The notes under the pieces were generated by a model, which was not told where the DNA came from, searched no databases, and was given only the letters and a program-made list of their open reading frames with translations. The translations under genes and the position numbers were made by a program. A stretch of DNA of 64,000 nt, taken from NCBI GenBank assembly GCA_963682175.1, contig OY821789.1, positions 32,618,188-32,682,187 on the forward strand, given 5' to 3'. Positions 49,693 to 60,587 of the stretch are shown here, piece after piece (within the stretch, counting starts at the first letter, position 1; each line of letters begins with the position of its first letter). The stretch is from Triglochin maritima. Lineage: Eukaryota > Streptophyta > Magnoliopsida > Alismatales > Juncaginaceae.

Positions 49693-52250
49693 GGTGTTAT
49701 TTGGTACCGGGGTAGCGGAAGCGTTGTCAGACCTAGAGATTTTGAAGAAGAGTTCGGTTTCGAAGAAGGATACATCACGAGAAACATATGTTTTCCTATT
49801 TTCTGGGTCATAGCATTTGTACCCTTTTTTCCTAAACGAATATCCTAAAAAATGCATTTGATAGAGTTGTGATCAAATTTATTTTCCCGTTTTTTGTGAA
49901 CAAAACACGTACAGCCAAAAATTCTAAAATGGTCAATGCTAATTTCTTTGTTATACAAGATTTCAAGAGGTTTTTTATTTCCAATTGTGGGACTCGGAAG
50001 ACGGTTGATAATGTAGGTAGCAGTGAGAATGGCATCAGACCAAAAAACCTTTGGGACATTGTTTTGAAATAGAAGAGACCGAGTGACGTTCAAAAGGTGT
50101 CGGTTTTTTCGTTCGGAAATCCCATTTTGTTGTGGTGTATTAACACACGAGGTTTGATGAAAAATACCTTTTTGTCGTAATAGATTTTGAAACAAATGGC
50201 TCATATATTCTGATCCATTATCAGATCTAAAAAAACGGATTTTTGCGTCGAACATATTTTCAATGTAACAGAGAAATTCGCAAAAAACTGAGTAGGTGTC
50301 AGATTTGTTTTTTAAAAGATAAGTCCATGTGGCTCGAGAAAAATCATCAATAAAACTAATAATGTACCGAAACCCGTTGTAAGATTCGATGGGGGCAGGT
50401 CCCCAAATGTCAGAGTGTACTAACTCAAAAGGTGTGAAGGTTTTGGTACTAGACTTTTGAAAAGGTAATCGAGTTTGTTTAGCAAAACAGCATACATCAC
50501 ATAATAATTCATTTTTAAAAGCAGGAAAAAAATATTTCAATATGTTTGATGATGGATGTCCCATCCTTTTATGCCAGAGATTGTGATCATTGAGAATTTT
50601 TGTATGATGTGCTTTTTCACTTGTTTCTAGAACATACAAACCATTAGTGAGAATGCCCTTACCAATCATCCTCCCTGACGTACGATCCTGAAAAATAACA
50701 TCATTAGGAGTAAACACTACATTACAATTGAAATTTCTTGTATTTTTTGCTACCGATACAAGATTAGCATCAAGATTAGGAACATATAAAATCTCATTAT
50801 AAGTGTTGTTTACTAAGTTTGTTTTTCCTATTCCTTTAATTTGTATTTTGTTTCCATTTGCAACTGTCACAAATTTGTTTAACAAACTTAAGTTTTGTTT
50901 AATATTACTAAGTAATGTTGAATCTCCAGTCATGTGATCAGTGGCACCAGTATCAATTATCCAGGCCTTGTTGTTAAAAATCGTGTTTTTTCCAGAAAGT
51001 TTAGAAATAACAGATGTATTTGTGTTACCTGACAAATTACCTGATGTAGGAGGGTTCTTGTGCAAAAGTTCATTCAGGTGGCCCACCAGGCTTTTAAGTT
51101 GGAGTGGGTTAATGGTAGGATCCGACTCGCCAGTGCCAAACCCGACTCCATTTGACCCGTTGAACCCGTTATCATAACGGATCTGGTTTCTCGGGTTGGA
51201 AGATCCGGCTGTGTGACATGAATAAAGAGCGGAAGAATCCGCATAACCGGTAGGGTTTGCAACTCTTTCGCTTGGTCTGCCGCCGCTCCGGAGAAAGCTG
51301 GTGCAGTCGCCGCCTCCGAGAAAGCTGGTGTTGTCGCCGCCTCCGAGAGAGCTGGTGCCACCGCTGCCTCCGTGAAGAATGGTGCTGCCGCCAGAGACTC
51401 CTTCCACAAGATTTGCTCTCATATGTTTTTCATTTTTTTGTGGTATGAGGTGCGGGAACAAAAACCAGCACGCGTTTTTGCTATGTCCTTGTTTCTTGCA
51501 GTTTTCATAGTGTTCGTTGCTTTTGTTCCCGAACCTTTTTTTTGTTCCCTGAGCTTGGTTCCGACCGGCAATGAGGGCTTGGTTTTCGGAGTTCTGGTTT
51601 TTGGTGTGATTGTTCATCGTGTTTCTCCTTGTTTCCTCGCGCTGAACGAGGCTTGTGATGTTTGCGAGTCTGGGAAGCTCCGGCACCATGAGTATTTGAG
51701 ACCGAATGGTCTCGTAGCTTGAGTCTAAACCTACCAGAAATTGGTAGATCTGATTTTGTTCTTGTCGGTTTTGTATGACTTGTGGGTCTACAGTGGGTGG
51801 TTCGTAAATTTTCAGTTCATCTCACCTTCATCTGAGAGTACCAAGGTACTCTGTGACGGTCGCCCCATGTTGTTGTGTTTGCGCGATTTCTTGTTTTATT
51901 TTGAAGATATGCGCGAAGTTCTCTGCTTTTCCATAATGGTCACGAACAGAGTCCCATAGTTCTTTCGCGCTATCTTTGAAGATGAATATTTCGGCGATAT
52001 CTGATTGCATCGAGACAATAAGCCACGACATAACCTGATGATCCACCGTTTGCCATTCCTCATGAAGCTTTTCGGTTGCGTTTTCTTCTGGTTTTGATGT
52101 CTTCCCGGTGATGTGGCCCAGCCTTCCTCTGCCACTGAGAGACAGCGTGACCGCGCGCGACCAGGACAGATAGTTCGTCCCGTTTAGAGTTGTCGGGACA
52201 AGGCGATGAGCATTCAACCCTTCAGGTAGATATTTGTTGCCATCCGACAT
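49693..52250 (-). pseudogene. Copia polyprotein, Gag-protease-integrase portion
   Basis: It starts at ATG 52250 (MSDGNKYLPEGLNAHRLVPT). The UBN2-type gag follows (NGTNYLSWSRAVTLSLSG). A stop and frame change at about 51810-51828 interrupts gag, after which the frame is open to the gypsy insertion point. A zinc-knuckle remnant (YENCKKQGHSKNAC) has Tyr where the first Cys should be. Next are the protease WIIDTGATDHMTG, the GAG-pre-integrase (LWHKRMGHPS, CDVCCFAKQ) and the integrase catalytic core (VHSDIWGPAP, FFRSDNGSEYMS, NTPQQNGISERKNRHLL). It is inactive through the gag lesion, the damaged knuckle and the 15.7-kb insertion. Confidence 0.9.
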
Positions 52251-52381
52251 GTTTTTGGGGTTTTTTCCTCCTCTCTTGGGATTGGATGTGGGTTTTGAGG
52301 ACCTTCAACCCCCTTGTATGAGGTGAGGCCGGTGATGATTTGGAAAATTTTGAGGCTCAATGGATCAGTGCTCTGATACCA

Positions 52382-52603
52382 TTTAGAAATTCATGGAAGA
52401 AGGAAAGAGTAGACGGAGGATGAAGAATATGTGTTTATTTTTTATTATTGAGTTACAGAGTTCTGTTCTTGATTTATTTATACAACATGTATGTAGCCGT
52501 TTGACTTGCATTTATTGAGTGTTTTGATAAACTCAATCGACATAATCATAAAGTGTGGTGCTTTGGATAATCAACCGTTAGATAACGGTATGATTCTTTA
52601 ACA
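52382..52603 (-). repeat. Copia LTR (5' LTR of the element)
   Basis: 222 bp, next to the PBS at 52370-52381. It begins TTTAGAAATTC on the plus strand where the partner has TGTAGAAATTC, so its terminal CA has mutated on the element strand. Confidence 0.95.
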
Positions 52604-53338
52604 TAGTTTGATATTGAACGATGATTAAGATTCAGATTCAGATTATTATTATTATTTTGCAACGTCCATGTAGACACCTCCATGAAGAAATCTGGGAATT
52701 CTGGTATTCTTGTCAAAGCATTGTCAAGCGTTATATCTACAGTAATTGTTTTGGTAATCATTTACTTTTCATGGAGAAGACTCAAAGCAAAAGGTACTTT
52801 CTCATTCACATTTTGTGCCAATTTAATTTTACTAACAACTTATAGTTACTTTCATTTTTTTCCCTTCCCATAGGTTGGTTATACTTCATAATCAGAAGAC
52901 CAATTGTAAACGAAACGGTCTTGAAAGATGTATCTTCACTAAGTTATGATTCTATTGTAAAGGCTACCGATAGTTTCTCCGAAGCCAATAAACTCGGAGA
53001 GGGAGGATTCGGTCCTGTTTACAAGGTACAAACAACACCATTAACATTATTAATGGCAAGCAAGTGTATTTAGAGAAAATTTATGTAGTTATGTTTCTTC
53101 ATATACGCATGCAGGGAAAGTTATTGGATGGTCAAGAAATAGCTGTAAAAAGGCTATCAAAGAGTTCAGGACAACATGCAAATCTTATTCGACTTCTAGG
53201 GTGGTGCGTCAACAAGGAGGAAAAGATAATAGTTTATGAGTACTTGCTAAATCTAAGTTTGGATAAATACATTTTTGGTAAGTAGTACAACAAATCATGT
53301 TCATCTTTTCTTGTAGGAGAATATATACCTACTTTGTT

Positions 53339-53345
<7 letters not shown>

Positions 53346-53372
<27 letters not shown>
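53346..53372. repeat. (TA)n microsatellite
   Basis: An uninterrupted AT dinucleotide tract in a kinase intron, directly left of the MITE at 53376. Comparable TA tracts lie at 53580-53597 and 54546-54571. Confidence 0.9.
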
Positions 53373-53375
<3 letters not shown>

Positions 53376-53376
<1 letters not shown>

Positions 53377-53585
53377 GTCAAGCTCTAGTGAGCCCAGGGC
53401 TCATCAAATTTAGTTTAAGTCCCATACAATTTCACCATTAGATCTTATTTACAGTTAATCTCAGCATTCATTAGCATAACCGTTTTTTTCTTAATCTACC
53501 TTACATTTTGAAATGAGTGGTGGATATTGTGGGGGCTTAATTTAGTTTGATTAAGCCCTGGACTCACTTGAAAATTCCTGTATAT
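53376..53585. mobile_element. MITE with TIRs inserted in a TA tract
   Basis: The left end (AGTGAGCCCAGGGCTCATCA, AATTTAGTTTAAG) and the reverse complement of the right end (AGTGAGTCCAGGGCTTAATC, AAACTAAATTAAG) form inverted repeats of about 35 bp. TA repeats flank both sides, so the target duplication cannot be resolved; a TA-targeting (Tc1/mariner-like) element would fit. No coding capacity. Confidence 0.7.
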
Positions 53586-54544
53586 ATATATATATATGTG
53601 TTAAACTAACACCAATCTTCTTTTGTGATATACAGATTCAACATTATCTCAAGTACTTACATGGAGCAAACGGTACTGGATCATCGAAGGAATCGCCCAA
53701 GGACTACTTTATCTTGACAAATATTCAAGGCCACGCGTGATTCATAGGGATCTTAAGAGTAGTAATATTTTACTTGACGAGGACCTGAATCCAAAAATAT
53801 CGGATTTTGGGTTGGCAAGAATAGTTGGTGGAAATCAAACTGAGGGAAAAACTAACACTATCGTTGGCACATAGTAAGAAAATCTTTTATGTTCTCTATC
53901 TATTAAAAACTTTGTCAAAAATAACATTCGAATATATATGCACCTCTTATCTGATTTTTTAAATATGTGATAATTGATTGTTAATTACAGTGGTTACATG
54001 TCGCCGGAATATGCCTTAGATGGTTGTTTCTCAGAAAAAATCTGATGTGTTTAGCTTTGGGGTCATAGTCCTGGAAATTATTACAGGCAAAAGAAGCACT
54101 CGTTTGTATCCCTACAAAGAATCGGTTAATCTTATTGGCTATGTAAGTTATTTATTATTCTTTTCAACCTTAGTTCAATGATACTCATCGTAATTTTTTC
54201 TAATACTTCCCAATTTTCTTGTGTTAGATATCACAAATGTGGGAAGAAGGAAGGGCATTAGAGATCATTGATAAATCCAAAGAGGCTAAGGAAGAAACCA
54301 CGACTACAATTTTGAAGTGCATCCAAGTAGGCTTGTTATGCGTTCAAGATGATGTTGTTGATCGACCCACGATGTCTTCTGTTATAGAGATGTTGTGCAA
54401 TGAGAATATGACTTTGCCACGCCCAACTCGTCCTGCATTTGCATTTAGAAGGCATTTAGATCATCTCTCTCAAAGCAGCTCATCTTCCCATCAAGGCGTA
54501 GTTTCCGCAAACCAACTAACCAACACTCTTGAGCCCGGGCGTTG

Positions 54545-54571
<27 letters not shown>

Positions 54572-54576
<5 letters not shown>

Positions 54577-55044
54577 TAATACCCACAAACTGCAATTGGA
54601 AAATGCTAAAACTAAGTTCTCAGTGTTTGCTCTTGATTATACTGTCACTTCAAATCATTTCATGTTTTTGTTGTCTGCAAGTCTACGTCTGGTCCATAAA
54701 TAATATAAGGTTGTCGTCGTTTATCATGTAATATCCAACTAGCTTGGATTAAAAACTTTGTTGTTGTTGTCGTGGTCTACTATTATTATATAATCCGCAG
54801 GTTGTCCTCGGAGTTATCTACAATTCCAAGTCTTTGATTATGGCAGCTGAAACAAAGATTAAAGAAAGAATATGGCATCTGCCATGTTCCGGATTAAAAT
54901 CCCACTGCACGAGAAAACAAGAGAAGCTTTCCGTGTGAAGTCCCAAAATGTTCGCATTATAGGGAAATGCTTGGTTCAATAAGCTTCTTGAAGTTGAACT
55001 TTCAAGACAAATGACTGAAAATCTCAGTAGATAAAATACAAACA
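54572..55044. other. Intergenic DNA after the receptor-kinase pseudogene
   Basis: No gene or repeat is recognised; AT-rich with short frames only. Confidence 0.5.
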
Positions 55045-56030
55045 AGGATATATTTGAATGTGGAAACTACAGTTGGGGGAGTTGCATCCTTAGTTGTATA
55101 GTACCAATATTTTGATCAAGCATGTCTGAAAAAAGGAAACAATTAACTGATTTCCTTACATTGTTACAGATATGGTGTTGGGAACATCTTCATGTCAAAC
55201 GACCATCTAGAATTCCCGGTGTGCAACTTCCATTGTGTCCTTTAGGTTTACGTTCGCGGACTCCTAGGTCGTTGGCGAACAATGTGAAGACGGCTCAGAT
55301 TGAATTTTATAGAAATGAGTTGGACGTTCAAGACGAAAGTCAAGTTTGTTGGAACCCATACAAAGAAGTAGATATGATGGTGTTACCTGATGATTACCGT
55401 CAAGGACATGAAGTTTGGATGAGCAGAACATAGATTGTTTGTTTCGGAGTTGCCTCCATGCACGTTCCAAATAGGGTGATGCGGCAGTTTGGATTGCGGC
55501 AACATATTCAAGAATAGTGGAAATTTGCAAGATGAAGAAGGCTCAGGGGAAGCCCAGAGTAAATTGGTTGCAAGAGCAACAATTATACATTTAAACATGG
55601 TCATGTCGGTGGGAGTTTTTGCAGATCGAGGCACCTTCACTGTCAGAAGATTTTGCTGCTTGTAGACATATTTACATAGAGTGGTATTGGCAGATTACGA
55701 TTCGATGATTGACGAGAAGAGTTAACGATGCTGAATTACCGAATTATAGGCCTCCAAGTGCTAGAGATCGATACTTGGTAAGAAATGAAAATCTTATAAT
55801 TTTGATTAACCTTTTAATTTGCATTTTCTAATCATAAATGTGTTTTTATTGCAGCTTCATGGCTTACACAACTTACATGAAGATATTCACCATCTTGAAG
55901 GGATGCATTCTTCACACAGGCCCACTCAGTCATTAACGGCGAAATTGAAGAAAAAGATCAAGGAAATGATGGCGTGCTTCAATAGTGTAAATCCGTCATT
56001 GAAACTGTCACAAGATGTTTGCTCCCAATT
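55045..56030 (+). pseudogene. Plant mobile domain (PMD) gene fragment, 3' half
   Basis: The first 216 bp or so (55048-55266) match 26862-27077 closely (QLTDFLTLLQIWCWEHLHV region). Beyond that it carries PMD downstream sequence absent from the first copy: VCWNPYKEVDMMVLPDDYRQ, HVPNRVMRQFGLRQHIQE, and after a probable intron (AG near 55854) HGLHNLHEDIHHLEGMHSSH. Stops at 55431-55433 and near 55515, plus frame changes, make it a pseudogene. The 5' half with the TITLQDVA motif is missing. The fragment runs into an oppositely oriented MULE relic at about 56010-56035. Confidence 0.8.
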
Positions 56031-57498
56031 TCAACACAGGTCTACAGTACTGAAAACCTTCAATTGAGATCGCGAATGACCAGAAAAATCTTTGAAACTG
56101 CTCAACGTTGTGACTTATCCTCTGTGTCTGAATCTCGACCACAGTGCCAGGATTGATGGTGCAAATATTAGACATAAAGTGTCTTAAGTTACGATAAGAT
56201 GTCACATCAACTCCGTATAATTGTTCCAATGCTTTCTTGCGGGCGTATCAAGTTTTGTCATACTTGATATCTATGAAGTATAAGTCTTCACTAAAGTTTG
56301 AATTTCTGCAGGAGTAATGATTATGTTTGTTCGAATGGTGGCAAGAATCATATTAGAAATTAAACCGGCATCACATTGCACGTGGTCATGCAAAAGTCCC
56401 TCGTTACTATAGGTGTGTTTAGACTTGTACTTCTTAACTTGAAAACATTCTTTGCTCTGACTGTAAGAGGCATATATCCTTCATTCACACTCATTTTTCA
56501 AACAACCAGCTATAAATCTTTTTGGCCCAGACGTTAACACTTTGAATTGGACACTTTTTCGCAAATGTCGTTCATTTGTTGAGAAAGTTCTATGAAACCA
56601 ATAACTTTGTCTATCTTATAAGTTATCGTATTCAGTGTACGCAGCAATACGCTCATCGACATTTCCAATGACTGAATCTTCAATCCAGTTCTCATCAGGC
56701 TCTATGTCTGGCAAGTGGCTCAAAACTGGTAGTACTGGCAATTGTGGCAATTCATTACTAACGATGGCTTCATGTACGTTGTTATCAGGTTCTCGATTCA
56801 CTGTGTCTGCCATATGATGAAACATGTTCTGCAGCTCCGGAAGTGAGGTTGAATCTACATCAACAATGTCTATCTCATCACCATTCATTTGACCATCTGC
56901 CTCATCATCATCTGTCTCATCACTCTCTGCATCTTCAACCTGTCTTCCTTGAGAATGTGATTGAACTACGTCTGCTTCATAATTACTAATATTCATTGGT
57001 GTGTGCTCATACAGTTCAAAAAACGACTAAGGAACTGTCGACGACTGACCTACTTCATATTGGCTATATGTTTGTGTCATTTGTTGATAATCCTCTTCAA
57101 CTGACTTTGGTGGACAATAGTATAGTGTTTGGGTTGTTTCTAAACAAACAATACAATTGTATTCATGAAGTTAAATAAAGATAGCATTGTAGTCGTGCTC
57201 TGATCATCAAAAACTTCAGCATATGTATACTTTTCATACGGTGACCATTTGCAGGTTAACTTTAGATCAAACTCTCCTTCTCGGAAACCACAAACTCGAC
57301 AAATTGTTTCACAGAGATCATTATATCGCATTTCAGTATAAAATTAAGCATCCGTCTGTAACCACCTTCATATTCTGGTACCCCATCTACGAATGTAGCA
57401 ATTCCATCGAAAAAACCCATAACCAATCTGATACTGGAGCTCATTACTTCGAGTGTAGAAAATCTACATTTCATACATAATAATAACAACAAATACAT
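56008..57498 (-). pseudogene. Mutator-like (MuDR-type) transposase relic
   Basis: On the minus strand, the N-terminal MuDR-like region is at about 57430-57190 (FVDGVPEYEGGYRRML; then in a shifted frame YNDLCETICRVCGFREGEFD and YTYAEVFDDQSTTTML). An acidic linker occupies 56996-56616 (ESDETDDDEADGQMNGDEID). At 56229-56008 lies the segment leading into the catalytic core (FQRFFWSFAISIEGFQYCRP). The catalytic DDE part is absent because the sequence breaks off at the PMD junction. Multiple stops between blocks show decay. Confidence 0.7.
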
Positions 57499-57749
57499 TA
57501 ACTATACATGCATTGTATTTCATGTGAAAATCAAAAAAACCAAAACCAAAATAAAAGCCAAACCTCAACAATGTTGGTCGCCGGAGAGAGGGAGTAATGG
57601 GGAGTGAGGGGAAATTTGGGAGTGGGAGAATGAAGATGGTGGTTGTCCAACCCCATTTAAATCCTCGGATGTCGTTTTTAACTTAGAGGTGAAATTTGAT
57701 TGATCGTCACTTCAACAAAACCTAAACAATTTTAGAAATATAATTGTCC
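57499..57749. other. Spacer between the MULE relic and the copia fragment
   Basis: It contains a G-rich stretch at 57590-57640. No TIR or gene was identified. Confidence 0.4.
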
Positions 57750-57988
57750 ATAATTGCTCGTGCACAAACCCAATAGATGGAATTAATACTCATAATTGCT
57801 CGTGCTCACAACTCAATAGACAGAATTAATAATCACTTCATAATCATCATTATTGTAAATCATTATTATAATTTATTCCACCCAAACGGTTATTTCCTTC
57901 TTGTAGCCTATATATTAATTTGTAATAACATTCAATATCAATATACTTATATCATATTCTTTCCTTGTTCTTCCTTAGAAATTCTACA
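57750..57988 (+). repeat. Probable 5' LTR of a truncated copia element
   Basis: The segment ends TTCTACA at 57988 immediately before a PBS-like TGGTATCAAAG (57989-57999), the standard plant copia junction. It contains two tandem 42-bp copies starting at 57750 and 57792 (ATAATTGCTCGTGC cores). The left end is uncertain because no second LTR is present for comparison. Confidence 0.6.
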
Positions 57989-58066
57989 TGGTATCAAAGT
58001 TTTTTTCCTGAGCCTCAGATCTCCCATTCCGACGGTTGCGTTAAAAATGCATCCAAGCCGTTCACA

Positions 58067-59237
58067 ATGACAGAGGACACGAGTGAGGGGAACCCTGCAC
58101 TGCGCCTCACCACCATTTTACTCAACAAGAATAATTTCCTGTCATGGGCTCACTCCGCAACTCTCTCCCTAAGTGGAAAATGGAGATTAGGGCACATCAC
58201 TGGAAGAACAGAAAAACTGATGCTGAAAAAGAAATTTGGCAAGTGAATGATCACTTGGTGATGACATGGATTCTCAATTCCATGCAACCACATATTGGAG
58301 AATTGTTTATCTACTCCAACATTGTCAATTCCATGAAATGTTTGGACACCAACAAAATTTCGCTCACATCTTCAAATTAAAGCAAGACATCTCTCAAACC
58401 ATAAAAGCGTGAAAATCAGTAATAGAGTACTTGGGGTCTCTCAAAACCAAGTGGGACGAATTGGCGATCTATGAACCACCAAGCAGTGACTTGATAATCA
58501 TCAAAAATCGAAGTGAACATGACAAAATATACCAATTTTCTTGTTGGTCTCGATCCAAGTTTTGAAGCGCTCAAATCTCAGATCCTCCTCTCCAACAAAC
58601 TCCCATCCTTCACGACCATAGTCACAATGATCCAACGTGAAGAAACAATGAGATAAACCATGAACATATTCCAACCCGAAGCCACAGAAAATCAAGCATT
58701 CTCAGCATACAAGGAGGGAAATCGAAACTCGCAGGATAAAGGAAAAAATCATGGCAAATCTGTGTTGCGATCACTGCAAGAAAACCGACCACTCGAAGGA
58801 ACGATGTTGGTTCCTATTTCCCCACCTCCGACCAACCAAAGACAAAAAGGGAGAGAAAGAGGAAACCGCGGGGAGGAAACAAGAACGGGAGAAAAGGGGG
58901 AGTCGACGGCATGGAAAAACTCTAACTCTCTCCATCGAGTTGGGTATGGACCCTTCTTCCCTTCCTCAGCTAGTTTTGCGGTACAAACTTCAGATCCGGA
59001 TTCGGATCAGCCAAACCAACCCAATGGGCACCAACGAACATAATTCCAACCATTTGGACTCCAGCCATACCTCACTTACTTCTGGGCTCGAACCAGCCAA
59101 CTTGGGCCAGGTAACCAGCCTAATATCTCAACTCAACTCACTGATCCACAACCAATCTAATCAAGGTAAATTCACTAGTATGACATCTCATTTTAATCTC
59201 AATAATCATGTTGATTTCAGGCTAATAATAAAAGTTT
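58067..59237 (+). pseudogene. Copia gag fragment
   Basis: An ATG at 58067 opens MTEDTSEGNPALRLTTILLN, then LSWAHSATLSLSGKWRLGHI. The frame breaks at about 58246 and several times after. Later pieces read FAHIFKLKQD-like sequence and an intact zinc knuckle CDHCKKTDHSKERCWFLFPH near 58757-58820. It is a relative of the copia gag at 52250-51828. Protease, integrase, RT and the 3' LTR are missing downstream, so this is a 5' remnant. Confidence 0.8.
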
Positions 59238-60435
59238 AACCAGTTTATTAAGCAATTATTAATCAGTTATATCTTCTTCTGATACAAATTAAACAGATTT
59301 CAGTTTGCTAGTGTCCTTGGGGTGTGTTTGGATGACACCCAAATGTAAGATTTTTGTGAGAAGTCAACTTTTGGATGGGGGGGGGCTAGAAGCTGCTTCT
59401 TCGTAGCAGAAGTTGTTGTTTGGATTGTGAGAAGCTGAGTGTATTCTCAGATGTCTTGTCATATGAAATTTCCAAAGTACCATTCAATCAGATATAAACT
59501 GAACATAAAATAATGATGATTTTTTTCAATCCAACAAGGACAAAATGCTTCAACCTTGTGAGACCATTGTAGGAGTTGGAGAAGCTCACCAACTGAGTTT
59601 CTCCCAACATAGAAAAAATGTCCTCGAGATGCGTGTGGGGAGCTCAAATTCTGGGAACCGTTCGGCATTTGGATGACTGTCACTGTAGCAGCTCCCACGA
59701 GGTGAAAGAGAGGAAGGTGCGTGCATTCCAAAATCACCCTTCGTACATAAACTCAAAATCTACGATTGTAATATTATATGCGAACTAAATTTTCTACTAG
59801 AGAATGAGTTGGTGCACTTGCAAATAAACCAAGTCTATATTATATAAAAAATGGGTGGAGTAAAATTGAGCATACTTCCGACATGTGTAATAGAAGAGAG
59901 GATCAATATTTCTATCAGTTTAATGCGATATTATATTTAATTATTAACACTATATACATGTGTATGTGTAACGATAAAAGTAATATTTTTATTAGTTTAA
60001 TGCAATATTATTATAAAAATATTATATATCATTAATTACTTACAAGTCTAATACGAATGTTGGTTTGCAAATAGTAAATGGTTAACTACAATTTGCCCCC
60101 TTAAACTATTCCCTACTTTCACTTTGTTTTTCTGAATTTTAAAACGCAACGATAATCCCGTTATAATTTCGGTTTGTAACACTTCGTATCGTTAAAATTC
60201 AAGAAACAAGAATATAATATTTTTCCACGTATTCGTCATTCTTTCTTGAATTTTTTGCGTTGTATACCTATTACACTCAAATTTCTTGATCTTAACTTAA
60301 TGTTAAAATTTAGAACAAATAAGATGCAATATCTAATTCAGATTTGAGTTTGATTTACTACCAATCCAATCCAAATTTTAACCAAATCAGACATCTGTTT
60401 TATTCCTAATTTTAACATAGAGTTATGATCATGAG
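59238..60435. other. AT-rich intergenic DNA
   Basis: No gene is supported. A GGGGTGTGTTTGGATG motif at about 59319-59334, typical of hAT or other MITE ends, has no clear partner. A C-run/G-run sits at 59378-59387. Confidence 0.5.
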
Positions 60436-60587
60436 TAGGGTTGTGCAAGATTTGGGTCGGTCCGGACCTCAGGGCAAGTTCGGTTTTCGGTCTAGTCCGG
60501 TCCGAAGTCAGTCCAAAATCCTAATTTCCCCTCAAAAATCCGGTCCGGTCCGGATTTAGTCCGGGTCCAGACCGATGCACAACCCTA
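60436..60587. mobile_element. hAT-type MITE with perfect 12-bp TIRs
   Basis: The element begins TAGGGTTGTGCA and ends TGCACAACCCTA, with the 8-bp direct duplication ATCATGAG at 60428-60435 and 60588-60595. The interior carries GGTCCGG-type inverted blocks near both ends. The 8-bp TSD and TAGGG terminus fit the hAT superfamily. No coding capacity. Clean ends suggest a fairly recent insertion. Confidence 0.92.

Larger units (their letters stand above)
31813..52603 (-). mobile_element. Ty1/copia LTR retrotransposon (minus orientation), split by a gypsy insertion
   Basis: The element has 222-bp LTRs at 31813-32034 and 52382-52603. They are flanked by the 5-bp TSD TAGTT, with a PBS TGGTATCAGAGC (reverse of 52370-52381, matching initiator tRNA-Met) and a purine tract next to the left LTR. 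Domain order on the minus strand is gag, zinc knuckle, protease, integrase, [gypsy insertion], RT and RNase H, the copia order. The copia-only length is about 5.1 kb. The two LTRs differ at 7 of 222 positions (about 3%), so this insertion is clearly older than the gypsy inside it. It sits in intron 1 of the receptor-kinase pseudogene, antisense to it. Confidence 0.95.
52676..54545 (+). pseudogene. S-receptor-like kinase pseudogene, transmembrane and kinase part
   Basis: This continues the receptor of 30482-31694. Exons are approximately 52686-52790 (transmembrane segment SVISTVIVLVIIYFSW then RRLKAK), 52875-53025 ([19 protein letters not shown], the Gly loop), 53115-53280 ([11 protein letters not shown], catalytic Lys), 53634-53873 ([30 protein letters not shown]), 53991-54142 and 54229-54545 (VGLLCVQDDVVDRPTMSSVI, stop TGA). 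About 20 residues including the helix-C Glu are missing between LSKSSGQ and [11 protein letters not shown] one-base insertion after GCFSEK (about 54036-54044) shifts the frame in subdomain IX. With the N-terminal lesions, the gene is dead independently of the retrotransposons. Confidence 0.9.

Noticed and set aside
57262..57498. Two overlapping minus-strand frames (57140-57331 and 57262-57498) as separate small genes
   Set aside because: Together they read as one frameshifted MuDR-type N-terminus, so they are treated as a single MULE relic.
59319..59334. GGGGTGTGTTTGGATG as the end of a MITE, with a similar GGGTGTGTTTAGAT at 10718
   Set aside because: No inverted partner or TSD could be found for either, so no element is called.
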